From: Perognathus longimembris pacificus
Taxonomy: Eukaryota > Chordata > Mammalia > Rodentia > Heteromyidae
Reading direction: 5' to 3'
Assembly: GCF_023159225.1 (NCBI RefSeq)
Contig: NC_063163.1
Span: 108,841,885 to 108,905,884 of the forward strand
DNA: 64,000 nt
Within the stretch, counting starts at the first letter, position 1; each line of letters opens with the position of its first letter. The position numbers and the translations under genes were made by a program. The notes under the pieces are model-generated. The model did no database searches. It was not told where the DNA came from and saw only the letters and a list, made by a program, of their open reading frames with translations. Of the stretch, positions 1 through 9,952 are shown in pieces.

Positions 1-174
1 AAGACACGTTCAGTGAACTTGCTTGATGTATTTAATATCCAGATGGCTTATCCAGCCAGTCTAACCCAAGGTGAAGCTAGGAGCGGCCTAATAGACTCCC
101 TGTGGGCCAGTTCCCAATCCTTATCCTGTTCCTTTTCTCTCTCCTCCCTTCAATCCAACAGTTATCACAAAACC

Positions 175-265
175 CAACCTGTAATATTTATTGTGCATCT
201 TGGTAATATAAGAGATGGTCCTAGATATCAGGAAGCTTATGGTTTACTAAAGAAAAACATATCAA
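175..265 (-). mobile_element. possible L2-like LINE relic
   Basis: Read on the minus strand, this stretch resembles the 3' end of the ancient LINE L2: a 'taagcttcctgatatctagg' segment followed by 'ctcttat' and then 'gcacaataaatatta'. It lies inside the open frame at 13-342 and argues against that frame being a coding exon. The match is by eye and weak. Confidence 0.35.
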
Positions 266-485
266 TTCAGATCACAGAGGTGGCTGAAGTTAGACTGAAA
301 GTGAGCAAGCTAAATGCTCCACCAGGAACTGTGTGCAGGTAGCGGATTTCGTAGGAGAGACAGGATAAAAACTGAAAAAACAAACAAACAAAAAACTGCC
401 CCCCCCCCATCCTTTTTACAGACAAGGATGAGATGATATTCTTTCAGTTCACATTGCTAGCTTTTCCTCCTGGGGTAACACATGA

Positions 486-510
486 TCACCAAACACCGGA
501 TGTTTGGTGA
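486..510. repeat. perfect 10-bp inverted repeat, 5-nt loop
   Basis: The arms tcaccaaaca (486-495) and tgtttggtga (501-510) are exact reverse complements around the loop ccgga. It lies in otherwise unassigned sequence with no adjacent repeat that explains it. It could be a hairpin or a palindromic protein-binding site; nothing else indicates a function. Confidence 0.8.
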
Positions 511-819
511 CCAATGCATTGAGATTGGACAGCTGCACATGTTGGAGCGCAACCCAAATAAGACACAGAACACCCTGTCACCCCCAAGAGCCCTTCACCT
601 TGGCTCCCCTGGCTCCCATTAGCAAAGACCATCCCTGAATCTGCATGTAGATTGGTTTTGCCTGAGCACAGCGGTGAATTCTCTCACATCCCTTCTAGTC
701 TGCCAGGGTGGTGGGCCTTCCTTTAACCCAGCAGGCCAGGATTAGACACCAGGGTCAAAAAAACCACTAGTCCTGCCCCGTGTGGTTTTCACCTTTGTGG
801 TTCCTTTCTTATTTGTTTT

Positions 820-1031
820 TTTTTTTTTTTTTTTTTTTTGGCCAGTCGTGGGCCTTGGACTCAGGGCCTGAGCACTGTCCCTGGCTTCTTCCCGCTCAAG
901 GCTAGCACTCTGCCACTTGAGCCACAGCGCCGCTTCTGGCCGTTTTCTGTATATGTGGTGCTGGGGAACCGAACCTAGGGCCTCGTGTATCCGAGGCAGG
1001 CACTCTTGCCACTAGGCTATATCCCCAGCCC
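820..1031 (-). mobile_element. IDL-Geo SINE, young subfamily, full length
   Basis: A T run is followed by the reverse complement of a dimeric SINE: the Geo-type monomer first, then the ID-like tRNA-derived monomer ending 'ctatatccccagccc'. A perfect 13-bp target-site duplication, tcttatttgtttt, flanks it at 807-819 and 1032-1044. The second monomer has the variant 'cttcccgctcaaggc' shared with the copies at 26246, 56327 and 62394. The long tail, intact duplication and retained CpGs indicate a recent insertion. Confidence 0.93.
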
Positions 1032-1519
1032 TCTTATTTGTTTTGAGGTCTCTCGGTCAAGAGCTCCCATGAGCCAAGACAGCCACTTTCTAGAAGAGCC
1101 CTGAGCAGGCAGAAAGTCAGTTGTGGGTGAGACACCTTGAGGAGGTGAAACCCAAATGCACAAAGCAGAATGAACTTGCTATTTCACAGAGAAGCTCCTG
1201 GTGCTGACAGAGGCTGGAGAAGTGGGGGGCAGCAGGAACCCAGCAGCTGTGGGGCCACGCAGGTGCCCATGTGTAATCCCTTTGTGTGTGTGTGGGGGGG
1301 TGTGGATTGACTGATTTAAAGAGAACACAGGGGAAGAAGCTTATTTATATCCTGTGGTGTCCATTATGCTCACTGATCATTCTGATGGGCAGCAGGTCAA
1401 ATCGCTGCTTCATGCTCACATAAGGCAGGGAAGTAAGAACTAAGCCAAAACATGTGGAACGACTAAGTTATTTTTGTTTGTTTGTTTGTTTGTTGGCTTA
1501 TGGGGTTTTGAGGAGGGTG

Positions 1520-1762
1520 TTTTTATTATTTATTTGTGCAAGTCTGGGATTGAACTCAGGGCCTGGGCATTGTCACTGAACTTTTTTTGCTCAAAGCTAG
1601 CTACCACTTCAGCCACAGTTCCACCTCTAGCTTTGTGGTGGTTCACTGGAGATGAGAGTCTCACAGACTTTACTGCCTGGGCTGGCTTTCAATTGTGAGC
1701 CTCAGATTTCAGCCTCCGGAGTAGCTAGGATTACAGGCATGAGCCACCAACCAGTACCTGGC
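1520..1762 (-). mobile_element. B1/Geo chimeric SINE
   Basis: This is the reverse complement of a composite SINE. The 3' module shows 'gggcctgggcattgtcactg' and 'gctaccacttcagccacag'. The 5' head is 7SL/B1-like, seen as 'cagcctccggagtagctagg' and 'attacaggcatgagccacc'. It is diverged and has no clean flanking duplication, so it is older than the IDL-Geo copies with long tails. Confidence 0.85.
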
Positions 1763-2979
1763 TAAGACTTGACTTTAAATAATTTATGTGAGGGCTGCGA
1801 GGGGATACTGAGGCACCACCTGTAGTATAGGAACTTGTGATGCTGTCTCTTTCTGTTGCAATCCATCTCCTTGCAGGCTCCAGCTCCACACAGAGACACC
1901 CAGATACCAGTGTGTCGGGATGCCGGGCAGAAGCGCTGCCTGTCTTTGCCTCAGCCCGGGTGTGCTGGCCTGTCTTTCCCTGGGAACTCTGTTCTGTGGC
2001 CATATTCCTAGGTCTCAGAAGCAACAGGACATGTACAGCCGGCTTTGAGTCGCTGCTTATACCTACGGGGAGAGAAAGCAGATGCCATTTGAAAGGGGCC
2101 TGATTAGAGGACATGTTTGCCCACAGTGCACCTGATTGGTGTCTGTGACTACCGCCAGACCATCTGTTTTCACCAGTGCAACCTCTAGCATGGGGCGTAA
2201 TGAGCTGGGGGTGACGATTGCTTTGTTCCAGCCTGTGCTTGTGTGAGCGCCTGCAGCCAAGGCCACAGCCGAGGCACCGCCAGGAGCAGGAGGACACGCA
2301 GCTTCTCTGATGAGACAAGTCAGGATCACAGGGATCGGGGCTGGGTCTCCGGGGGTGTATCAGCACAGAAGGATGCGGGTCAGAGCGGTGCTTGGGTGAG
2401 AAAGGACAAGGGGTGTTGGATTTAGTACCCACAGACGGCCGGCATCTCAAACGGGAAGAGGCACATTTAAAATAAGAGGAAATCAAGAATGGCTGAGAGA
2501 AGAGACCAAGCACGAATATGTGTGACTATTGAGATGTTGTGTCAGCATGTATGAGACAGAAACTCCCAAATCCCAGCCCATTTCCTTTTCTCTAGGAGGC
2601 TAGGCACCCCTCCGTCTCAAATAATCAAAGCACCTATCACTGGACGATTCAGCCATCTCGCCTCGAGCCCCTTGAAATCCTACCCTTGTGCCAAAGCCAG
2701 GACCAGATTCCAAGGCCATGGTTCAATGTGCCTGGGGTACGGCTGCCTTCAGGGCCGTCATTTGACCAATGATGTTTAGACCTTCGAGGTTATACAACTG
2801 CCTTTATGCAACAGATGGCATAAAATCAGGCTACTTCCAGTTTCATGGGACTCAGAAGCACCCCTAGCTGGCCGCGAATTGATAACAGATCCCCATAGTC
2901 ATGTAGGGTTTCTCAGCAGTTTTTAGTGGACAACAACTGTTAACAAACACAAAACACACCCTGTGTAGTGTTACTTGAT
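1763..2979. other. unassigned unique sequence, moderately GC-rich
   Basis: No repeat or gene is recognised here. An open frame on the minus strand (1731-2513) and shorter overlapping frames exist, but their translations have no domain character and the region is GC-rich, where chance frames are long. It could be an exapted or very old repeat. Confidence 0.4.
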
Positions 2980-3214
2980 GTTTTTTGTTTTGTGCCACTT
3001 CTGAGGCTTGAATTTAGGGCCTGGTTGCTGTTCCTGCTTTTGTTTTGTTTTGCTTTTTCTCTTGTTTTTGTTTCTTTTGAACTGCATCTTTACTTCCAGC
3101 TTTTTCGGTGGTTAGCTGGAGATCAGAGTCTCACAAACTTTCCTGCCTGGGCTGGCTTGGAGTTGTGATCCTCAGACCTCAGCCTCTTGAGTAGCTAGGA
3201 TTCCCGTGAGCCAG
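2980..3214 (-). mobile_element. B1/Geo chimeric SINE, diverged
   Basis: The minus-strand composite SINE is recognised from 'tagggcctggttgctgttcc', the linker 'ggtggttagctggagatcag' and the B1 head 'cagcctcttgagtagctagg'. An internal T-rich expansion lies at about 3040-3080. The copy is old and lacks a visible target-site duplication. Confidence 0.8.
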
Positions 3215-3895
3215 TTAGACAATGTTTGAATGATAATGTGGCCAAGCAATGAGAACTTTTGAGTGTGCATTCTCACACCATAGCTTTACATTCCAGCACG
3301 TTGCTGTGAGTGACAACACAATCCTTGTATTTGGTAGGTTTAATAAAGACTACTCCATTTCCATTTCTGGAGCTTTACCAGGTAAGAATATTTCCAACAA
3401 AATCTATACTACAGGAAGTTGAGACTAATTCCATCCCTGTGGATGGAGTGGTGGTGATAATCCTTGGAAAGCTCTACCTTTGCATCTCTTCGCCTTCTGG
3501 AGGGGTTGGTGAGGTTTTCTGGTTTCTTTTTTCCCTGAGGGTTGAGACTCCGCTGCCCTCATTTCTATATCCACTTCTGTAGACTCAGGCATACTTTCAT
3601 GTCCTAGGCTCCTAGCAATTCTTAGTCATTATATTGGTACTGCTATTTCACTTCATCAATGTGTCATAAAGCAGAGTTCTCAGTGAAACCTTTACAATGA
3701 ACAAACTGAGGTCATAACAGTGACTGGACTGAAGAGTTTAATTATCAAGATCCCTTAAATAGGGATAGTGACTGGGCTGGTTACGTTGATGAGTAATATG
3801 GCTGGGCAATGAGTTGCACTGATATCTGGTCAAATGTTCTCTGCAGTTTTTTTTGCCTCATTTTAGCATTGAAGTTGATAGAGGAAAGCAGATTG
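3215..3895. other. unassigned sequence
   Basis: The composition is ordinary and AT-leaning. Nothing coding, no RNA gene and no repeat family can be supported by eye. Confidence 0.35.
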
Positions 3896-3952
3896 TAGTC
3901 TCCAGCAAGTGTGAAACCCTGAGTTCAAACCCCAGTACCTCAAAAAAAAAGT
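3896..3952 (+). mobile_element. ID-like SINE 3' fragment
   Basis: A short tRNA-like B-box segment 'gagttcaaaccccagtacct' is followed by an A run. This is the 3' half of a simple tRNA-derived rodent SINE; the 5' half is absent or unrecognisable. Confidence 0.5.
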
Positions 3953-4164
3953 TTAAATAATAAAACTTGACATAATAACCTTTCCAGGACTCTAGGCATT
4001 CACACACAAAAGACTCAGGAGGATACACTTAGGGAGGAACTGAATGGGGTAACCTCTCTGAATATTTAAGATACTATTTATCTAAACAAACTCCAGGAAA
4101 AAGGAAAGGATGGATTTTTTGTTGTTATTAGTGTTGGTGGTATTTGTTTTTTTCTTTGGAGTCT

Positions 4165-4390
4165 TTTAGGGGGGCAAAGGAGGTGCAGAAAGGGAAGGAG
4201 GATGGATGCAATCATAATATTCAGTAGATGTATGGAAAATGGCCTATTTACTTGTGAGCAGGGACAGGAAGGGGAAACTGGGGGAAAGTAAAGGAAGGGG
4301 TGACTGTTCAAATCAGGAAAAAGAAATGCACTCATTGCCTGGCTTATGAAATAGTAGCCCCTATAGACAACACCTTAATAACAAAATGTT
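4165..4390 (+). mobile_element. L1 3' UTR fragment
   Basis: The sequence matches, with divergence, the 3' ends at 7380-7670 and 54960-55250. Shared landmarks are a purine-rich tract, 'gggtgactgttcaaatcagg', 'gcactcattgcctggctta' and a terminal A-rich stretch. It is a 5'-truncated non-LTR insertion. The L1 assignment comes from the better-preserved copy at 6842. Confidence 0.6.
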
Positions 4391-4418
4391 TCATATATAT
4401 ATATATACATATATATGT
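4391..4418. repeat. (TA)n-rich microsatellite
   Basis: Alternating AT and TA dinucleotides with one ACAT interruption directly follow the A-rich end of the L1 fragment, so it probably grew from that tail. Confidence 0.85.
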
Positions 4419-5154
4419 CAGTTGTAAAGCAAGCACTAATTAGTTAATATCTGAAATGGACCACATGCCAAGGAAACTAGTGGTTAATTAGCCTGATTTT
4501 GCAAGTCAGGCATGGACTGAGAGTGATTTTCTTTGACAGTTCCATGAAGATTGCAAAAAGCAACCTAGCCCTCCAATCTGCCCTGTGTCTGTCAGAAGAG
4601 ACAGGAGTAGAAGCTGTATTAATTTGGTGCTATGCCCTGTTTTCCCTCCTACTTAATTAGTCAAATTTACTCAGCCACAAACAGAATTTTAGACACATTG
4701 AAGATCTATAAATTCTTTATTCTTATCCTTCCTCCTCTTGTTTGTACCTCAGATAATTTTTTTAAATGAATATGATTAAACCTTTGACATGGCTTTGGGT
4801 GCCACCAAACAAGCCCATTCATTTCTGAAGTTCACTTCATAGACACATTATATGATAACAGTAAAGTATCTCCTCAAATTAGATCATCGAAAGAAAACCT
4901 AATTAAACTGTCCACCTCTCTTGCATTCTAGGCATCAAGGTGGGCAGGGGCCAGGAAGGGTTGGTTGTGGCCAAGAGTAACAAATGATATGGCAAGAATC
5001 TGCATGGCATACTAAAGCCTGCAGAGCAATGGGAAGAACAAAGCAGAGGATGTCTAGGGATTCATTATCTGTGCAATGTCCCCTGGAAATAGCCAAGAGC
5101 ATAAAATTGCTGATAAGGTGCTGGCCAATCCCCAAACAAGAGTCCAGAAAAAGG
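4419..5154. other. AT-rich unassigned sequence
   Basis: No repeat family is recognised and no open frame has domain character. The sequence is AT-rich, with stretches such as 'cactaattagttaatatctg' near 4434. Confidence 0.35.
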
Positions 5155-5392
5155 AAGCACAGGGAAAGAGGGAGGGAGATGAGCAGGGAGGAAGTAGGGG
5201 ATGGAGGGAGGGAATGGGGATGGAGGGACAGAGTGGGAGAGGGAGGGAGAGAAGGAGGGAGGGAGGAAGAGAGGAAAGGTGGGGAAGGGAAGGAGAGAGA
5301 AGAGAGGGAGGGAAGGAAGGAGAGAGGGAAAGGGAGGAAGGAGGAAGGAGGGAAAGAAGAGAAAGGAAAGAAGGAAGGAAAGGTATACTTGA
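5155..5392. repeat. long homopurine G/A tract
   Basis: About 240 bases on the plus strand are almost entirely G and A, built from interleaved GGGA, GGAA and GGAGA units with few pyrimidine breaks. The overlapping low-complexity frames in both directions are artefacts of this composition. Such tracts can adopt triplex structures in vitro. Confidence 0.9.
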
Positions 5393-5754
5393 AGGAATAT
5401 AGGCCAAATTTCTGTTGTAGTGCTGCTAGTGTTGTTGGCTGAGTGTTATTGATGAGTGGCAGTCATGGGTTTCTTCATACTGGACAACTGATAGATCTGT
5501 CTTATCAACACTTGATAAAGCAGCCTAGGCCATAACTCCAAGGACAGTCACTTGCCAAATAAAGGAAGTCAGAGTAGGATGTACCATTATTTAATAATTT
5601 CAAATTTAAACTTGTTTGGTAGAAATATGCACACCATATTCATTACATACAAAATATAGGTACATTGTACTTTGACACATTAGTATTTCTGAAAATCCAT
5701 GTGATTATTAAAATCTCCATCCAAAGTAAACATAGTTGAAAGCACTTGTAGTTG

Positions 5755-6245
5755 TGTGGGGCACACCCGGACGCCTTGCATCATCACGAGGTGGTTCTAG
5801 CTGGCACCCCCTCTTTTCCCATCCCTGGGTCCCGTGGCTGCTAGCCCAGTCTCCCGCCTCAGACCGGGTGGCGCCAAGATGGCGCCCGGTGATGAACATA
5901 GAGGTGGTCCTGGGGGGGTGGGGGGCGTGACAACCGCCCCTGGGGGAAGTCCAGTGATGTCACCCCTGATGGACAGCTCAGGCATCAAATCACAGCCCCT
6001 GCGTAGGCGCACATACCCCTCCCCTTCCGCTGCCCTTCAACCCCTGTAAAAAGAACAGATCATTTCCTGAATAAACGAGTTGTCTCGACCTGCTCCCAGG
6101 CTGCCTGTCTGTTCTCTGTGCAGAGGAGGGCTGGGTGGCAGTCTGTCAGCCCCCTATTTCCTCTTCCTGGACCCGTCTGAGTGGGGCGTGCTTTCCCGTC
6201 TCTTCTGCAGGACAGGGGAGCGTGGGAGGCTAAAAACCCCCGGCA
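5755..6245 (+). mobile_element. ERVK-type (class II, IAP-like) solo LTR
   Basis: The 491-bp element opens TGTGGGG and closes CCCCGGCA. It is flanked by near-identical 6-bp duplications, tagttg (5749-5754) and tagtgg (6246-6251), the length typical of ERVK integration. Inside are a GC-rich U3, the site 'ggcgccaagatggcgcc' (5870-5886), a TATA-like 'ctgtaaaaag' (about 6044-6053) and a poly(A) signal AATAAA (6070-6075), followed by a CT-rich U5-like part. No internal retroviral sequence adjoins, so it is a solo LTR. The short frames in it are not viral genes. Confidence 0.8.
5870..5886. promoter_or_regulatory. palindromic YY1-like site in the LTR
   Basis: The motif CAAGATGGCG matches the known YY1 core. 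It sits in an inverted repeat GGCGCC-AAGAT-GGCGCC. Comparable 'aagatggc' sites occur in IAP-type LTRs. Binding is inferred. Confidence 0.5.
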
Positions 6246-6590
6246 TAGTGGCAGCTTGTGTGCTAGAACTAGGCAAATTAAATTTGGAAGATCACTTCCT
6301 CTGTTTTAATTGCTAGGTTTTCTTTATCCTTTATATGTAAGTGAAAATGATGCTTGATGAATCAAGATCTATGTTATAGATCAGTTCCCTGACCTTATGA
6401 AAGTTTCTGTCTGTGTAATTCAGATCTCACTGAAGCAAAAGTATATGTGAAACATTTAAAGTTTTTCTTAATGAAATCTAGGACAGTAGCCATCAAAGAG
6501 ACAACTTCCAAATGTTTGATGTATACACTTCTCTGCAAGGGATCTTAACTAAGTTTTCCTGACACAAATATGCAATTTTAAAATGTTCAG
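6246..6590. other. unassigned AT-rich sequence
   Basis: This lies between the ERVK LTR and the next SINE. No feature is recognised. Confidence 0.35.
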
Positions 6591-6793
6591 GCCAGGTGCC
6601 TATGCCTCACTCCTATACCCCTACTCAGGAGGCTGAGCTCTGAGGATCATAGCTCAAAGCCAGTCCCAGCAAGAAAGTCCGCAAGACTCACCTGTCACTA
6701 CCAATAAAGCCAGAAATGGGGTGTGGCTCAAATGGTAGAATGCTAGACAGTGCCCAGGCCCCGAGTTCAAGCCTCAGGACAGATGGATGGACA
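6591..6793 (+). mobile_element. B1/Geo chimeric SINE
   Basis: A B1-like head ('ctactcaggaggctgagctc', 'atcatagctcaaagccag') is followed by the Geo-type module ('gtggctcaaatggtagaatg', 'acagtgcccaggccc', 'gagttcaag'). The tail has been replaced by a GGAT/GACA transition and then a long CA run. Confidence 0.85.

Positions 6794-6841
<48 letters not shown>
6794..6841. repeat. (CA)n microsatellite
   Basis: About 23 uninterrupted CA units directly follow the 3' end of the SINE at 6591, in the position of its A tail. Confidence 0.95.
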
Positions 6842-6842
<1 letters not shown>

Positions 6843-7680
6843 TCACTCTTTTGGCAACCCTGAGAGCTGAGAGAAATTTACTGATGGGAATGAAAAGACT
6901 TGAAAAAAATCATATTAAGTAAACTAAGCCAGACCCAAAGAAACATAGACTCCATGGTTTCCCTCATTGTAATAATTAACGTATGTCTAGGATAGTCCTA
7001 GAAGAGGATCACAACAGCTCAATAGCTATGTACACATGACCATATAAGATGATGTTAAGTGAAATGAACTCCAAGTTATGGGAACAAGAGGTTTTTCTTT
7101 CTTTTCCTTTTTTTTTTTTATTTCTTATTTTTTCCAGTTCTGGGCCTTGGACTCAGGGCCTGAGCACTGTCCCTGGCTTCTTTTTGCTCAAGGCTAGCAC
7201 TCTGTCACCTGAGCCACAGCGCCACTTCTGGCCGTTTTCTATATATGCGGTGCTGGGGAATTGAACCCAGGGTTTCATGTATATGAGGCAAGCACTGTTG
7301 CCACTAGGCCATACTCCCAGCCCTTGTTGTTTTTAATGTACGATTTTTTTCCCTATGGTTTATCCCATTGTCACTGTATTTGATTTTGGTACCTTGGGTA
7401 TTGTATATACATTTATCTGAATTAGGAAAGGGAAGGGGAACAATAAAATGAGGAGACAAAGGACAAAGGGCGAACCAATGCAACAGCAATACCCACCAGA
7501 CAATATGTTGGCAATGAACTTTACAACTTGGCAGGATGGGGGTGTTTGGGGAGGGGAGAGGGAAAGTGGAAGAAAAACAAGGTGGGGGAAAAATATTTGA
7601 CAAGAAATGTACTCACTACCTTATGTAGGCAACTGTAACCCCTCTGTATGTCACCTTGACAATTAAAAAACAAACACCAA
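6842..7680 (+). mobile_element. L1 3' end, 5'-truncated, split by a SINE
   Basis: The left part has the mammalian L1 3' signature 'ttaagtaaactaagccagac' with 'ccaaagaaac'. A 3' UTR follows with 'atcacaacagctcaatagct', a purine-rich tract and 'actcactaccttatgtagg', then 'gtaacccctctgtatgtcac' and an A-rich end. An IDL-Geo SINE (7107-7323) interrupts it. No ORF2 body remains. The left boundary is approximate. Confidence 0.75.
7107..7323 (-). mobile_element. IDL-Geo SINE inside L1
   Basis: A T run is followed by 'gggcctgagcactgtccctg', 'tcacctgagccacagcgcc' and the ID-like head ending 'ccatactcccagccc'. It lies inside the L1 3' UTR and is therefore younger than that L1. Confidence 0.9.
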
Positions 7681-7891
7681 AAAGATCTATGACACCTGAT
7701 GACATTACAGCCCAGGGATGGAGAGGAAACAGAAATGAGCTTTCTTCTTGTTTGCTTTTTAATAATGCTCCAAACTTGAGTTACATGGGATAAAGATTGA
7801 TAGAAAAACTTGACACCAGAGAACACTTGTCTTTTCAGGGTCACATTGCCCTGAGGAAAGCTGGGCCCAGATCCCATTTCTGACACCCAGG

Positions 7892-8090
7892 CAAGAATGT
7901 GGCTTAGCAGTAGTGTGCTTGCCTAGCATGCATGAAGCCCTTGGTTCGATTCCTCAGTACCACATAAACAGAAAATGCTGGAAGTGATGCTGTGGCTCAA
8001 GAGGTAGAGTGCTAGCCTTGAGCAAAAAGAAGCCAGGGACAGTGCCCAGGCCCTGAGTCCAAGGCCCAGGACTGGCAAAAAAAAAAAAAA
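7892..8090 (+). mobile_element. IDL-Geo SINE
   Basis: The ID-like monomer has an A box 'ggcttagcagtagtgtg' and a B box 'ggttcgattcctcag'. The Geo monomer follows with 'gtggctcaagaggtagagtg', 'agtgcccaggccctgagtcc' and an A14 tail. Confidence 0.92.
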
Positions 8091-8164
8091 GCCAGACATG
8101 TGTACTTAGTTACAAATTAACAATTTAATATCTATGGAAGAGCCTAAGATTAAAGAGCAACACT

Positions 8165-8260
8165 TTTTTAATGAACATGTATGATGTGATTATTATGCAC
8201 AAGCTGCTATTCAAGTACTTCCTGTTGATTAATTCAATTACTCTTCACCATGGCCAACAC
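8165..8260 (-). mobile_element. MIR-like relic
   Basis: The stretch 'tattatgcacaagctgctat' with 'attaattcaattactcttca' resembles the reverse complement of a MIR core. It is ancient, diverged and assigned by eye only. Confidence 0.35.
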
Positions 8261-8445
8261 CAGGGTTTTCAAGTTACATGAGCAACAGAAGTCATAATGT
8301 TTGCAGTGTATTATTGGACATATGCACTATGTACTGCATACATAGTACAGTTTAATTCTTACTGTATCAATCTGCTGTCTAATTGCAAACAACAGATGCC
8401 AACTTTGACTCAGCAGAAAAGGAAGTTATATAAAAAATGGTTATC

Positions 8446-8664
8446 TTGTTGCTGTTGGTCATGAGGCTTGATGAACTCAGGGCCTGGCTGCTGTCCCTGA
8501 GCTTTTTTGCTCAATGCTAACACTCTACCACTTTGAGCCACAGCTCCATTCCACTTTTCTGGGGTTAATTGACTTTCCTGTTCTGGCTGGCTTCAAACTG
8601 TGATCCTCAGATCTCAGCCTCCAGAGTAGCTAGGACTACAGATCCAAGCACCAGTAGTTGGCTA
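8446..8664 (-). mobile_element. B1/Geo chimeric SINE
   Basis: The Geo module ('agggcctggctgctgtccct', 'accactttgagccacagc') is followed by the B1 head ('tgatcctcagatctcagcct', 'gagtagctaggactacag'). It is diverged, with a small deletion in the middle linker. Confidence 0.83.
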
Positions 8665-9562
8665 AAATGAGGGTAAATGACAGAGACATTTGGAGAATGG
8701 AACTCAAGTCTGTAGTATCTGGAATTATATTCATACCACCTACAGTGATCTGATGAGATACATTACTACTGTTGCCCTAAGCTACATTGTGACCCACCAC
8801 TATGTATGTCTATGTTAGAAACTTGCAGCAGTGATTTCTACCATCCATGAAGAAATTTCACCCATGCTTACTATCAGTGCACCAGCATTCCAGAGGGAGT
8901 AGACAGTCACTAGTGGGCGCTCTGCATTCTGCAATGCAAAGCTGGGTAGGAAATCACTGATTTAATCATTGCAACAACCTTCTGAGGAGACACTTTCTAT
9001 TCTCCACTGATTTCTTAAATTAGAAAGGAATCTGAAGACATGCACAACATATTTCTATTCACAGCAACTTTGGTAGGAAAGTTTTATGATCCGCATCTTA
9101 ATGGATCATGGGACTGGGTTTGTTTTACTGAGTTCTTGCAAACATATTCTAATGTTTAAAATTGTGTGCCAAAGGCTACTAGAGAATGCTCTGAGGAGAT
9201 GCCCCTCAAAAATACAGGATGTCAGGATGGGGCAGAGGAAGGTGACCTTGGATACCATTGAAACTGAGGGCTCAGTCTGTCCCATAGAGACTGCTAGCTG
9301 GAGGGAGAAAGGGTTTTCTGAATTAAAACAAAGGTACTAAGTCTTCCATCTCTTGATGGTGGGTTGCCCTTGAACAGGGCAAGAGCTTTGATAAAGCAGT
9401 TTCCCAAGGCCAGGAGGGAAAGAGTTACTATTGTATTTTTGTAAATGGCAAGGAAACTATCAATTCAATGAAGACTAGCCTCTAATACAATGTGACTAGA
9501 GTATAAATGGTATGAAAATAGCTCCTGGCTCTCTGTGGTCTTCCTGGTGCTGTAAGATAGGA
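8665..9562. other. mostly unassigned; possible MIR relic near 8950-9050
   Basis: A stretch with 'caacaaccttctgaggagac' near 8970 is MIR-like on the minus strand. The open frame at 9086-9340 has no recognisable domain. Nothing else is supported. Confidence 0.35.
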
Positions 9563-9651
9563 CAGGAGAATGGTTCAAGTAGTAGAGTACCCATCTATCA
9601 AGTAGTAGGCCTTGGGTTCAAACCCCAGTACTGACCAAAAAAAAAGCAAAA
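9563..9651 (+). mobile_element. single-monomer ID-like SINE
   Basis: An A box 'ggttcaagtagtagagtacc' and a B box 'gggttcaaaccccagtactg' are followed by an A run. Unlike the IDL-Geo copies there is no second monomer, so this is an older or separate tRNA-derived family. Confidence 0.7.
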
Positions 9652-9731
9652 AATTCTGACGTTATGAAATTAATGAATTTAGTTGCCAATATTTGTGAAT
9701 CAATGGACTCACATAAAAGTCAGAAATTCTA

Positions 9732-9952
9732 CCTGGGGCTAGTGACTCACACCTGTAATCCTAACTACTCAAGAGGCTGAGATCTAAGGACAGAGGTTTA
9801 AAGCCAGCCAAGCAGGAAATTCCATGAGACTCTTACTACCAAAAGGTTGGAAGTAGAGCTGTGGCTCAAGTGGTAGAGTGCTAGCTTTGAGCACTAAATG
9901 CTCAAGGACAGTGCCCAGGCCCTGAGTTCAAGTCCCAAGACTGGCAAAAAAA
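9732..9952 (+). mobile_element. B1/Geo chimeric SINE, near full length
   Basis: The B1 head ('ggggctagtgactcacacct', 'aagaggctgagatct') runs into 'aattccatgagactctta', then the Geo module ('gtggctcaagtggtagagtg', 'acagtgcccaggccctgag') and an A tail. It is a good reference copy for the chimera. Confidence 0.9.

Noticed and set aside
162..338. Possible coding exon: pyrimidine tract plus AG at 160-161, a 59-codon open stretch of 177 bp, and a CAG|GT donor at 338-340
   Set aside because: The translation has no recognisable domain, and the minus strand across 175-265 resembles an L2 3' end. Splice-like dinucleotides are common by chance.
1731..2513. 260-residue open frame on the minus strand, the longest in the window
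   Set aside because: Low-information Ser/Pro/Arg-rich translation with no domain, in GC-rich sequence with overlapping frames on both strands. It also begins inside a B1/Geo SINE.
5054..5442. Lys/Glu/Gly-rich or Ser/Pro-rich proteins
   Set aside because: These are translations of the homopurine tract and its complement.
6780..6841. CRISPR-like or other regular spacer array
   Set aside because: The periodic sequence is a simple CA microsatellite. No repeat-spacer structure exists anywhere in the window, and the genome is mammalian.
7892..8090. tRNA gene
   Set aside because: A- and B-box-like motifs belong to SINE monomers with A tails. No cloverleaf with a proper acceptor stem is apparent.
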